Shown: positions 8,965-16,789, numbered from the stretch's first letter. The stretch is DNA of 64,000 nucleotides from Streptomyces sp. NBC_00237 (GCF_026342435.1 NZ_JAPEMT010000001.1:2412501-2476500); one strand, 5' to 3'. A program made the numbers and translations. Notes: generated by a model not told the origin, from the letters alone.

Positions 8965-9054
8965 CTCTGCCCCGCCGACGCGGGGGTGGTCCGGTGGGCC
9001 TGACCGGCGGAATCGGTGCCGGAACGTCGTTCCCGCCCTTGCGGGGGTTGTACC
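8965..9054 (+). CRISPR. Two-repeat CRISPR-like mini-array with a coaE-matching spacer
   Basis: Repeat 1 (8965-8993, 29 nt) and repeat 2 (9026-9054, 29 nt) flank a 32-nt spacer (8994-9025), which is the exact 29/32 geometry of type I-E arrays. The repeats agree at 19 of 29 positions. Both fold into the type I-E hairpin (CCCCGC-CGAC-GCGGGG in repeat 1, CCCGC-CCTT-GCGGG in repeat 2) and end in GGTCC- or TGTACC-like handles. The spacer matches 27 of 32 bases of coaE codons 4-14 (9079-9110), in the same orientation, only 85 bases downstream. The match begins 2 bases inside repeat 1 and stops at the spacer end. No cas genes are in the window. A degenerate relic or a regulatory mini-array are both possible. 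Confidence 0.75.
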
Positions 9055-9069
9055 TGAGAGGGCGTGTCC

Positions 9070-9675
9070 ATGCTTTCGGTGGGCCTGACCGGTGGTATCG
9101 GCGCCGGTAAAAGTGAAGTGTCGCGGCTGCTCGCGTCGTACGGCGCGGTCGTCGTCGACGCCGACAAGATCGCGCGTGAAGTCGTCGAGCCCGGGACTCC
9201 CGGGCTCGACGCCGTGGTGGCGGCGTTCGGCGAGGGCATCCTCGCGGCGGACGGCACGCTGGACCGGCCCGCGCTCGGGGCGATCGTCTTCGCCGACCCG
9301 GAGAAGCTGAAGACCCTCAACGCGATCGTGCACCCGCTGGTCGGGGCGCGCTCCGCCGAACTGAAGGCGGCCGCGGCCGCCGACGCCGTCGTCGTCCACG
9401 ACGTACCGCTGCTGACGGAGAACGGACTCGCACCGCTGTACGACCTGGTGGTCGTCGTGGACGCGTCCCCCGAGACGCAGTTGGACCGGCTGGTGCGGCT
9501 GCGCGGGACGTCCGAGGCGGACGCGCGTGGGCGGATGGCGGCGCAGGCCACGCGCGAGCAGCGGCTCGCCGTCGCCGACCTGGTGATCGACAACGACGGG
9601 CCGCTGGAGGCGCTGGAGCCCCAGGTGCGCAAGGTGTGGCAGGCGCTGGTGGAGCGGGCGGGGCTGGAGGGCTAG
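9070..9675 (+). CDS. coaE: Dephospho-CoA kinase
   Basis: 201 residues. The P-loop GGIGAGKS is at 8-15; [10 protein letters not shown], the [13 protein letters not shown] segment, the HP pair in NAIVHPLV, and the DVPLLTEN motif followed by [15 protein letters not shown] are all present, so the enzyme looks complete. It adds the 3' phosphate to dephospho-CoA, the last step of coenzyme A synthesis. The ATG at 9070 is preceded by GAGAGG; a GTG two codons earlier is less likely. The leader carries the CRISPR-like mini-array, whose spacer copies the P-loop-coding segment of this gene, and repeat 2 ends one base before the ribosome-binding site. Confidence 0.96.
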   Translation: MLSVGLTGGIGAGKSEVSRLLASYGAVVVDADKIAREVVEPGTPGLDAVVAAFGEGILAADGTLDRPALGAIVFADPEKLKTLNAIVHPLVGARSAELKAAAAADAVVVHDVPLLTENGLAPLYDLVVVVDASPETQLDRLVRLRGTSEADARGRMAAQATREQRLAVADLVIDNDGPLEALEPQVRKVWQALVERAGLEG

Positions 9676-9696
9676 CCCTCGTACCGGTACGGCTGT

Positions 9697-9725
9697 GGGG
9701 TGTCGCCCCTCCGAGGCGGCACCCC
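9697..9725. terminator. Bidirectional terminator between coaE and ssuB
   Basis: An 11-bp stem with one G-T pair (9697-9707 with 9715-9725) lies between the convergent stops. A perfect 10-bp palindrome GTACCGGTAC sits at 9681-9690. Confidence 0.6.
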
Positions 9726-9729
9726 GCCT

Positions 9730-10545
9730 TCACGCGTCGAGCGTCGCCGCCTCCCGCATCGCGGCGGTCAACTCGCCCCGCAGCCGGGCGAATTCCGGTG
9801 TGGCGCGCAAGGCCGCCGGGTCCGTGTCGGGGGCGCGCGGCAGATCGACAGTGAGTTCCGAAACGATACGGCCGGGACTGCCGGGAGGCGCGGCCATCAC
9901 CAGGACGCGGGTGCCGAGCAGCACCGCCTCCTCCGCCGAGTGCGTCACGAACAGCACCGTCGCACCGGAGGCCGCCGCGAGGGTGCGCACCTCTTCCTGG
10001 AGGCGCTCGCGGGTGAGCGCGTCGAGTGCGGCGAACGGCTCGTCCATCAGCAGGAGCCGGGGCTCGCCCGCCAGCGCGCGGGCGATCGCCACGCGCTGTT
10101 GCTGGCCGCCCGACAACTCCCAGGTGCGACGGCCCGCCATGTGGGGAAGGCCGACCCGCTCCAGCAACTGTGCGACGCGGTCCTTTCGTTGTTCGCGCGG
10201 GACACCGTGCCGGGCGAGAGCGAAGGCGATGTTGCCGCCGACCGTGCGCCACGGGAACAGCCGAGGCTGCTGGAAGACGATGCCCGTGCCGCCGCCGGGG
10301 GCCGGGCCCGAGCCCCGTACCAGGGCAGTGCCCCGCGAGGCACGCTCGAAGCCCGCCACGACCCGCAGCAGGGTCGTCTTGCCGCAACCGGACGGGCCCA
10401 CCAGGACGGTGAACTCGCCGTCGGCGAGGGTGAGCGAGACGCCCTCGACGGCGGTGGTCAGGGAGCGCGCGCCTCGCCCGTACCGGACGGTGACGTCCTC
10501 CAGCAGGACTTCCGGACGAGCTGTCGCGGTCTCAGCCTGCGGCAC
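9730..10545 (-). CDS. ssuB: Sulfonate/nitrate-type ABC transporter ATP-binding protein
   Basis: 271 residues with the full ABC ATPase set: Walker A GPSGCGKTT, Q-loop in IVFQQPRLFPW, signature LSGGQQQRVAIARAL, Walker B RLLLMDEPFAALD and the switch histidine in VLFVTHSAEEA. The SsuB/TauB-type family powers import of aliphatic sulfonates, taurine or nitrate. It is the last gene of ssuD-ssuC-ssuA-ssuB and overlaps the ssuA stop by 14 bases, so translation is coupled. The monooxygenase at the head of the operon points to sulfonates as substrate. Confidence 0.88.
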   Translation of the reverse strand: MPQAETATARPEVLLEDVTVRYGRGARSLTTAVEGVSLTLADGEFTVLVGPSGCGKTTLLRVVAGFERASRGTALVRGSGPAPGGGTGIVFQQPRLFPWRTVGGNIAFALARHGVPREQRKDRVAQLLERVGLPHMAGRRTWELSGGQQQRVAIARALAGEPRLLLMDEPFAALDALTRERLQEEVRTLAAASGATVLFVTHSAEEAVLLGTRVLVMAAPPGSPGRIVSELTVDLPRAPDTDPAALRATPEFARLRGELTAAMREAATLDA

Positions 10546-11584
10546 GGTTCAACTCCTCGACGGCGAGCGCCTTCTGGAAGTCGGCGAGCGGCGGCACCGC
10601 GTCCACGGCCTTCTGCCCCTTCAGGAACCCGGCGGCGTCGCGCAGGTTCGCGGCCAGTTTGCCGGGGGCGCCGGGGCGGCCGAGGTAGTCGGGTCCCGCC
10701 TGCTCCTTCGCGGTGAGCAGGACCAGCTGCCCCAGCTGCCGCTGTGCGTCGGCGGGCGAGACGTTCAGCTCCTTGCCGATGGAGGCCGCCGCCTTCGCCG
10801 GGTCGGACTTCGCCTGCCTGACGGCTTGGTCCTGGGCCTTCAGCCAGGCGGTGACGATGTTCGGGTGCTCCTTGGCGAAGGCGTTCGTGACGACGGCGAG
10901 GTCGGCGGTCGGCCTGCCCGCGTCGGCGACCCGGCGGCTGGTGGTGAGGACCTTGCCGTCCTTGAGGAGCTCGTCGAGGGTCGGGGTCCACACGTACGCC
11001 GCGTCGATGTCGCCGCGCTTCCAGGCGGCGAGCGCGTCCTGCGGCTGGAGGTCGAGGACCTGGACCTCGTCCGCCGGGATGCCCGCCGACTTCAGGGCGG
11101 CAAGCAGCGAATAGTGCGAGGTCGAGCCGAAGGGAGTGGCGACCTTCCTGCCCGCCAGGTCCTTGACGCCGTCGATGCCCTTCTTCGCGACGAGCGCCTC
11201 GTTGTCGCCGATCAGATCGTGGATCCAGAGGACCTTGTACGGGATGTTCAGCGGCGCGGAGAGCCCCTTGGTGACGGGGCTGGAGCCCGCGAGCCCCAGG
11301 TCCACCGAACCGGCGATCACCGCGGTGTTGACGTCGCCGCCCGAGTCGAACTTGACCCACTTCACGGACACGTCCGGCAGTGCCTTCTCCAGCAGCCGCT
11401 GGTTCTTCACGACCAGGTCGGCGTTGGGTATCGCCTGGTAGGCGATGCGGACGACGGTCTTGCCCGCCGCGTCCGTGCTGCCCGCGCTCGCGGAGCCGCC
11501 GAAGCCGCAGGCGGTCGCGGTGAGGGCGGTGAGCGCGGCGGTGGCCGCCAGGAGGGCGGTGCGGCGACTGAGGTGCTGGGGCAT
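10532..11584 (-). CDS. ssuA: Sulfonate ABC transporter substrate-binding lipoprotein
   Basis: 350 residues. The N terminus MPQHLSRRTALLAATAALTA has a twin-arginine SRR motif, a hydrophobic core and a Cys at ATAC-GFGG, fitting a Tat-exported lipoprotein, although the lipobox is not ideal. The mature part is an NMT1/SsuA-type periplasmic-binding fold (VVRIAYQAIPNADLVVKN, GSVDLGLAGSSPVTKGL, KVATPFGSTSHYSLL, AYVWTPTLDELLKDGK). It should capture sulfonates outside the membrane and hand them to SsuC. A much longer open frame continues upstream but is antisense noise within ssuC and ssuD. Confidence 0.9.
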   Translation of the reverse strand: MPQHLSRRTALLAATAALTALTATACGFGGSASAGSTDAAGKTVVRIAYQAIPNADLVVKNQRLLEKALPDVSVKWVKFDSGGDVNTAVIAGSVDLGLAGSSPVTKGLSAPLNIPYKVLWIHDLIGDNEALVAKKGIDGVKDLAGRKVATPFGSTSHYSLLAALKSAGIPADEVQVLDLQPQDALAAWKRGDIDAAYVWTPTLDELLKDGKVLTTSRRVADAGRPTADLAVVTNAFAKEHPNIVTAWLKAQDQAVRQAKSDPAKAAASIGKELNVSPADAQRQLGQLVLLTAKEQAGPDYLGRPGAPGKLAANLRDAAGFLKGQKAVDAVPPLADFQKALAVEELNRAAG

Positions 11585-11619
11585 GGCGGGGCTCCGGTGG
11601 GTGTGGGTGGGGTCAGGGG

Positions 11620-12486
11620 TCACTTGCGGCCTCGCCAGGGCACGAGGGTGCGCTCCGCGCCCTTGAGGAGGGCGTCGAGGAGGATGCCGGACAGGCCGAT
11701 GGCGATGATGCCGACGATGACGACGGCGGTCTGGTTGTAGCGCTGGGCGTCGCGGATCATGCCGCCGATGCCGGGGACGCCGTTGATGGTCTCCGCCGCC
11801 ACCACGGAGGTGTACGCGACACCGACGGCGATGCGCACCCCGGTGAGGATCTCGGGGAGGGCGGCGGGCAGCCGTACCGACAGCAGCAGGGACACCGGCC
11901 CCGCACCCAGGGCGCGTGCGGCTTCCACCAGGTGCTCGGGAACCGTCCGTACGGCAGCGGCGGTGGCGGCCGCGACCGGCGGCAGGGCGGCGATGATCAG
12001 CAGCCACACCTTCGGCGACTCGTCGATGCCGAACCAGATGACGAGCAGTGAGAGGTACGCGAGCGGGGGCAGCGTCCGCAGAAACGTCACGGCGGGTTCG
12101 AGTACGACGGCGATCGGGCGGACCGCACCGATGAGCAGGCCGAGCGGCACCCCCGCGAGGACCGCGTACCCGGTGCCGATGCCGATGCGGCGCAGGCTGA
12201 CGCCCAGGTGCTCGATCAGGAGGTGCCCGCTCTGGCCGCGCACCCCGTCGTGGACGGTCGAGGACCGTACGAACTGGTGCCACACCTCGCCCGGAGAGGG
12301 CACCAGGACGCGCGGCCAGACCTCCGCCGCGACCACGAGCTGCCAGGCGCCCAGCAGGACGGCCAGCGCGACGAGCCGCAGGGCTGCCCAGCGCAGGGCG
12401 GCGAAGCGGGGGGTGGAGCGGGGGGAGGGGGCGGGCGGAGTCGGCTTGGCGGTGAAGGGTTTCTCCGGCGGCGCGGTAAGGGTCAT
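11620..12486 (-). CDS. ssuC: Sulfonate ABC transporter permease
   Basis: 288 residues with a Pro-rich cytoplasmic N terminus (1-28), then about six membrane segments. The cytoplasmic EAA loop reads VEAARALGAGPVSLLLSVRLPAALPEILTGVRIAVG, and the family segment AETINGVPGIGGMIRDAQRY is present. It forms the channel of the SsuABC importer. The start overlaps the ssuD stop by 4 bases (ATGA), so it is translated with ssuD; 35 bases separate it from ssuA. Confidence 0.9.
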   Translation of the reverse strand: MTLTAPPEKPFTAKPTPPAPSPRSTPRFAALRWAALRLVALAVLLGAWQLVVAAEVWPRVLVPSPGEVWHQFVRSSTVHDGVRGQSGHLLIEHLGVSLRRIGIGTGYAVLAGVPLGLLIGAVRPIAVVLEPAVTFLRTLPPLAYLSLLVIWFGIDESPKVWLLIIAALPPVAAATAAAVRTVPEHLVEAARALGAGPVSLLLSVRLPAALPEILTGVRIAVGVAYTSVVAAETINGVPGIGGMIRDAQRYNQTAVVIVGIIAIGLSGILLDALLKGAERTLVPWRGRK

Positions 12487-13706
12487 GCGCCTGCCGCCTC
12501 TTCGGTGTGCGCGCCAGCACCTTCTTTGAGGTGCGAGGGGGCGTCCGCCGCGTCGACGAGTGCGCGCAGCCGGGGTGCGACCTCCTCGCCGACCCGGTAC
12601 GCCTCCTCCAGGTGCGGATAGCCGGAGAGGACGAACTCGTCGACGCCCAGGGCGCGGTACTCGTACAGCCGCTGCGCCACCTCCTCGTGCGAGCCGACGA
12701 GCGCGGTGCCAGCCCCCTCCCGTACGAGGCCGATGCCCGCCCACAGGTTGGGTGCGATCTCCAGCTTCGCGGCGTCCGCGCTGCCGCCGTGCAGGGCAGC
12801 CATCCGGGCCTGCCCCACGGAGTCCATGGCGGCGAACCTGGCCTGGCTCGCCCGGACCGCCTCCGGGTCGAGCCGGGACAGGATGCGGTCCGCCTCCGCC
12901 CACGCCTGCGCCGCCGTGTCGCGGGCGACGACGTGCAGCCGCAGCCCGAACCGCAGCGACGTGCTCTCTCCGCGCACCGCCTCCGTCTTGGCCCGCAGCC
13001 TTCTGATGCGCTCGCCGATCGCCGCCGGGGGCTCGCCCCACAGCAGCTGTACGTCCGCGTGTGCGGCGGCGACGTCCTCCGCCGCCGGGGAAGCACCCCC
13101 GAAGTACAGCGGTACGGGGTGCTGCACGGCGGGGTCGACCAGGCGGGCCCCCTGGAGGCGGAAGTGGTCGCCCTCGTGGTCGGCGTCCCCGCCGTCCAGG
13201 AGGGAGCGCAGGGCGGCCATCAGCTCGGCGGTGCGGGCGTACCGCTCGTCGTGCGCCAGGTGGTCGCCGTACGCCCGCTGCTCGACGGGATCGCCGCCGG
13301 TGACGACGTTCAGCCGCAGCCTGCCGCCCGCGAACCTGCGGAAGGCGTCCGCCTGCTGGGCGAGCAGCGTGGGGCTGGCGAATCCGGCCCGGAAGGCGAC
13401 CAGGAAGCCGATCCGGTCGGTGTGCTGGGCGAGGGCGGCGGTGAGGATCCACGGGTCCACGCAGCCGAGGCCGACGGGCGTCAACAGCGATTGGAACCCT
13501 GCCTGTTCGGCGGCGCGGGCCACCTGGGAGAGGTAGCCGATGTCGGCGGGGCGGCGGGTCGCGGCGTCCGTGCGCCCCTGTACGGCGGTGACGCCGCCGG
13601 GATCGCGGCCGTCGCCGCCGGTGGGCAGGAACCAGTGCAGCAGGGGCTGTGGCGTCGGGGTGCTCGAAGGGGTGCCGGACGTGGCCGAGGGCACGGTGGT
13701 GGGCAT
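12483..13706 (-). CDS. ssuD: FMNH2-dependent alkanesulfonate monooxygenase
   Basis: 407 residues, a luciferase-like monooxygenase. Typical SsuD segments are LHWFLPTGGDGRDPGG, YLSQVARAAEQAGFQSLLTPVG, DRIGFLVAFRAGFASPTLLAQQADAFRRFAGGRLRLNVVTGGDP, DERYARTAELMAALRSLL and VPLYFGGASPAAEDVAAAHADVQLLWGE. It desulfonates alkanesulfonates with reduced flavin, releasing sulfite. It heads the ssuDCAB operon. No flavin reductase (ssuE) is adjacent, so FMNH2 must come from elsewhere. The operon leader holds a sulfur-type leader peptide (13929-14024), consistent with control by cysteine or sulfur supply. Confidence 0.9.
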   Translation of the reverse strand: MPTTVPSATSGTPSSTPTPQPLLHWFLPTGGDGRDPGGVTAVQGRTDAATRRPADIGYLSQVARAAEQAGFQSLLTPVGLGCVDPWILTAALAQHTDRIGFLVAFRAGFASPTLLAQQADAFRRFAGGRLRLNVVTGGDPVEQRAYGDHLAHDERYARTAELMAALRSLLDGGDADHEGDHFRLQGARLVDPAVQHPVPLYFGGASPAAEDVAAAHADVQLLWGEPPAAIGERIRRLRAKTEAVRGESTSLRFGLRLHVVARDTAAQAWAEADRILSRLDPEAVRASQARFAAMDSVGQARMAALHGGSADAAKLEIAPNLWAGIGLVREGAGTALVGSHEEVAQRLYEYRALGVDEFVLSGYPHLEEAYRVGEEVAPRLRALVDAADAPSHLKEGAGAHTEEAAGA

Positions 13707-13928
13707 GGGAGACCTCTGGAGACAGGCAGGGGACGGCCCCCGCGACGCACAGGTGCGACGGGGGCCGTACGGAAGGGAGGCAGGGGCGGCGCGCGCGAGT
13801 GTGGCGACGGCACGGCGTTACGACGTCTCCGGGAGGAGGCGTTCACGCGGTGCGGCGGTCCGTCACTGTGGAACCGTCACCGTGGGGTGAGGAGTCCGCC
13901 CGTGCGGGAAGGAGGGCTGAACGCAGTG

Positions 13929-14024
13929 TCAGCAGCCGTGCGAACGGCGGGAGACGGCCCGACAGAGCATGGTCGAAACACGCTGCAGATCCACGTGACG
14001 ACGCGATACGAGAACAGGGGCCAT
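13929..14024 (-). CDS. 31-aa leader peptide of the ssu operon
   Basis: A short reading frame opens with ATG at 14024 and ends at 13929. Its core, SRRHVDLQRVSTMLCR, matches the conserved pattern of the tiny peptides placed before sulfur and cysteine genes in actinobacteria (R-x-H-x-D-L-x-R-x-x-x-x-L-C). It carries two cysteine codons, one in MLCR and one as the last sense codon before TGA. The peptide lies 222 bases upstream of ssuD on the same strand. Such peptides are thought to sense cysteine supply through ribosome pausing; that role here is inferred. It was missed by simple length filters because it has only 32 codons. Confidence 0.82.
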   Translation of the reverse strand: MAPVLVSRRHVDLQRVSTMLCRAVSRRSHGC

Positions 14025-14211
14025 GCCCGCATCTTCGCCGCCCGTTGTGTCGCGTCACAACCGAAGTCCGCATGGTGGATGAGCGTGTCTCGGAATGTGG
14101 ATACGGGTGTGGAACGGAAGTGTGGCGAGGAGCTGGCCGGGTCGCTCTCCGGCGCTGTTCCCCTCGGCCACGGCGGGGGAGCATGGTCCCCTCGGAGAGG
14201 GAGGCGGGGAC

Positions 14212-15225
14212 ATGGGCGGCGGGACCTCCGCAGGAGGCCGGGTGCCGACCCGGTGGAGCGAGGCCGTGCGTGAACGCCGGGGGGCGGGCCGGACGTTGCT
14301 CCGTACACAGGGTCTGACGGTGACCGACATCCACTGCTGCGAGGACCGCACGGGCTTCGTGGGGCCCGGGTACGAGGGCATGTACGGGGTGGCGCTGACC
14401 CGGGCCGGGGGATACCTGCGCAGGGTGAACGGAGAGGAGTTCTTCGTCGACGTCACCGGTGGCTACCTGTTGTGGCCGGGCGACGAGCACCACATAGCCC
14501 ACCCCGCCGGACCGGGGGATCGTTCCACGATCCTCCAGGTGGACATGCGGCTCTTCGCGGACCGTTTCGACCGCCGCCCAGCTGCACCGCACCGCCCGAA
14601 CGCCCGCGGTATCGCCCTGGACGGTGCGGCCGATCTCCGGCACAGGGCGCTCGTCGCCGCCGCCCACAGAGGTACGGACGCCTTCGAACTGACCGAGCGC
14701 ACACATGCGTTGCTCGACGGCGTGGCCGCCTCGGCCGGTCAGTGGACCGTACGCGGCTCCGGCGGTCCGGCGACGGTCAGGGCGCACCGGAAGCTCGCCG
14801 CCGACGCCTGCGCGGCCCTGACGGCGCGCACGGAGCACCTGCCCGTCCTGACGCTCGACGAGCTGGCCCGCACGGTGGGTGCCTCGCCGCACCACCTCAG
14901 CCGGGTCTTCCGCGCCGTCACGGGCCGCACCCTGACCGCCCACCGCAACCAGCTGCGGGTACGGGCAGTGCTGAACGTCCTGGCGGAGGGCGGTCCCGGC
15001 CCCGGCCTGCGCGCTCTGGCCGCGACGTACGGTTTCGCGGACCAGGCCCATCTGACCCGGGTGGTCCGCCAGTACACCGGAGCCGTGCCCAGCTCCGTAC
15101 GAAGGCAACTCGCCCCCGTTGAGTCCGTACGAAGGCAACTCGCCCCCGTTGAGTCCGTACGAAGGCAACTCGCACCCATCGAGCACGAATCTTCAACGCG
15201 GTCGCCGTACCGCCGCCCAGGATGA
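14212..15225 (+). CDS. AraC family transcriptional regulator
   Basis: 337 residues from the ATG at 14212, which follows a GGGAGGCGGGG site. The N-terminal cupin-like sensing region (about 25-120; YGVALTRAGGYLRRVNGEEFFVDVTGGYLLWPGDEHH) precedes two AraC helix-turn-helices near the C terminus (LTLDELARTVGASPHHLSRVFRAVTGRTLTAHRNQLRVRAVLNVL and LAATYGFADQAHLTRVVRQYTG). The final 40 residues are an in-frame threefold repeat, SVRRQLAPVE, encoded by a 30-bp tandem repeat and not part of the family. It is divergent from the ssu operon, but no evidence ties the two. Target unknown. Confidence 0.87.
   Translation: MGGGTSAGGRVPTRWSEAVRERRGAGRTLLRTQGLTVTDIHCCEDRTGFVGPGYEGMYGVALTRAGGYLRRVNGEEFFVDVTGGYLLWPGDEHHIAHPAGPGDRSTILQVDMRLFADRFDRRPAAPHRPNARGIALDGAADLRHRALVAAAHRGTDAFELTERTHALLDGVAASAGQWTVRGSGGPATVRAHRKLAADACAALTARTEHLPVLTLDELARTVGASPHHLSRVFRAVTGRTLTAHRNQLRVRAVLNVLAEGGPGPGLRALAATYGFADQAHLTRVVRQYTGAVPSSVRRQLAPVESVRRQLAPVESVRRQLAPIEHESSTRSPYRRPG
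15094..15183 (+). repeat. Three tandem 30-bp units inside the AraC gene end
   Basis: Units begin at 15094, 15124 and 15154. The first two are identical and the third has three changes. Each unit keeps the frame and encodes SVRRQLAPVE or SVRRQLAPIE. Confidence 0.9.
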
Positions 15226-15260
15226 GAGCGACCCGAACGCCCCTCTGCCGGGAGTGACCC

Positions 15261-16661
15261 ATGCCTGCCCTCACCCGCGTGTGCACAGCGACCGCAGCCG
15301 CGGTCCTCACCCTGGTCTCCTGCGTCGGCTCCGCACCTCCGGTGGGCCACTCCGCAGGTCCACCGCCGGGCCGACCCGCCCTGACGAACCCCCGCCCCTG
15401 CCCCGGCGTCGACAAGGCCACCTGCTCCGACCTGGTGGTGCCCCTGGACCGGACCCGCCGCAAGGGCACCCTCACGCTGCGCGTCGCCGTGGCGGACAAC
15501 GTGCGCGCACCCAAGGGCGTATTGCTCTTCCTCACCGGAGGACCGGGGCAGCCGGGAGTCGAGTACCTCAAGAAGGTGCGCGAAGCACTTCCCAGGGCGG
15601 TCGCCGAGTACCGCCTCGTCATGATCGACCAGCGCGGCACCGGCAGCACCGCCCTCGACTGCCCGCAGCTCCAGAAGGAGGTGGGCGGCAGCGACACCGT
15701 GCCGCCCACGCGCGCGGCCGTGCGCCAGTGCGCCGACCTGCTGGGGGAGCGGCGCAACCACTTCACCACCGCCGACACCGTCGCCGACCTCGACGACCTG
15801 CGCCAGGCGCTGGGCGCGACCCGGTGGAGCCTGGACGGCGTCTCGTACGGCACGTTCACCGCGAGCCAGTACGCGCTCAGCCACCCGAAGAAGGTCAACC
15901 GGCTCGTCCTGGACTCCCCGGTGCCCCTGGACGCCGCCGACGGGCTCTACACGGCGTCGCTGCGGCACGCGGAGCGGATGCTGCGCAGCGCCTGCCGGGA
16001 ACAGTCCTGCGGCCACGACCCGGCGGTCGACCTCGCGAAGGTCGTACGGCGGGACGGCAACGGCGTCGGCGTCTTCACCATGCTCGTCACCGCGAGCATC
16101 GTCGACGCCCCGCTGAAGAACCCGCGCTACGGCATCCTCGGCGCACTCCACAAGGCGGCGGCAGGGGACACCAAGCAACTCGACACCTTGGTGAAGGGGT
16201 TCGCCGAACCGGACGGAGCACCCCCGAAGGTCTTCAGCTCGGGCCTGCACGCGGCGACCCTGTGCGCGGACACGCCGTTCCCGTGGGGCGACGCGGCATC
16301 GCCGGAGGCCGGACGCGCCGCCGCCCTCGACCGTGCCGTACGGGCACTCAAGGAACGCGACGTCTGGCCCTTCGAGGCACGCACCGCCGCCGGACAGGGC
16401 ATCGCCCAGACCTGCCTGCACTGGCCGAAGTCCCGGCCGCACGACGCGGCGGACGACTACCGGGCGCTGAAGGTCCCCGTCCTGCTGCTCGCGGGCGACC
16501 GCGACCTGTCGACGCCGCTTCCGTGGGCCGAAGCGGTGAAGAAGCGCCTGCCGCACGCCGAACTCGTGGTCCTCAAGGGGGCTGGCCACTCCACGCAGTT
16601 GCGGGTGCACGAGGGTGCGGAGTCGGGGGCGGCGGCCGCCGAGCGCTTCCTGCTGAGGTGA
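15261..16661 (+). CDS. Exported alpha/beta-hydrolase (tripeptidyl-peptidase-like lipoprotein)
   Basis: 466 residues. Signal peptide with lipobox LVSC (Cys at about 21). The alpha/beta-hydrolase fold has the oxyanion segment LTGGPGQPG, nucleophile elbow GVSYG, and C-terminal TAP-like region with the acid LLAGDRDLSTP and histidine GAGHSTQ. This matches secreted Streptomyces tripeptidyl aminopeptidases of the Slp/TAP type (abhydrolase_1 plus TAP-like C terminus). Likely an extracellular proline-type or tripeptidyl peptidase anchored to the membrane; the substrate is not deducible. The stop codon lies inside the first unit of a 23-bp tandem repeat (16647-16715). Confidence 0.87.
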   Translation: MPALTRVCTATAAAVLTLVSCVGSAPPVGHSAGPPPGRPALTNPRPCPGVDKATCSDLVVPLDRTRRKGTLTLRVAVADNVRAPKGVLLFLTGGPGQPGVEYLKKVREALPRAVAEYRLVMIDQRGTGSTALDCPQLQKEVGGSDTVPPTRAAVRQCADLLGERRNHFTTADTVADLDDLRQALGATRWSLDGVSYGTFTASQYALSHPKKVNRLVLDSPVPLDAADGLYTASLRHAERMLRSACREQSCGHDPAVDLAKVVRRDGNGVGVFTMLVTASIVDAPLKNPRYGILGALHKAAAGDTKQLDTLVKGFAEPDGAPPKVFSSGLHAATLCADTPFPWGDAASPEAGRAAALDRAVRALKERDVWPFEARTAAGQGIAQTCLHWPKSRPHDAADDYRALKVPVLLLAGDRDLSTPLPWAEAVKKRLPHAELVVLKGAGHSTQLRVHEGAESGAAAAERFLLR

Positions 16662-16715
16662 ACCACCGATTCCTGCTGAGGTGAACCACCGATTCCTGTT
16701 GAGGTGAATCACCGA
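16647..16715 (+). repeat. Three tandem 23-bp units across the hydrolase stop codon
   Basis: Units begin at 16647, 16670 and 16693 (core TTCCTGCTGAGGTGAACCAC). Units 1 and 2 are identical. Each contains an in-register copy of the CTG-CTG-AGG-TGA stop region. Confidence 0.9.
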
Positions 16716-16747
16716 TTCCCCGCAGCGTTCTCGCCGCCGCCCCGACC

Positions 16748-16789
16748 GTCCGATCCCGGCCGTCCGATCCCGGCCGTCCGATCCCGGCC
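16748..16789 (+). repeat. Three tandem 14-bp units (GTCCGATCCCGGCC)
   Basis: Identical units begin at 16748, 16762 and 16776, between the hydrolase and helicase genes, 32 bases after the 23-bp repeat array. Confidence 0.9.

Noticed and set aside
8992..9024. The coaE-like segment as a plain tandem duplication or truncated pseudogene
   Set aside because: The similarity ends at the CRISPR-type repeat borders on both sides and is 33 bases long, which fits a spacer much better than a random duplication; it remains the main alternative.
9064..9069. GTG at 9064 as the coaE start
   Set aside because: The ATG at 9070 has better spacing to GAGAGG and gives the family N terminus.
15094..15183. 30-bp repeats as a possible CRISPR array
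   Set aside because: The units are directly adjacent with no spacers and keep the reading frame of the AraC gene.
13843..15186. 447-codon minus-strand frame over the AraC gene
   Set aside because: Antisense shadow. The real minus-strand signal here is the short leader peptide at 13929-14024 in another frame.
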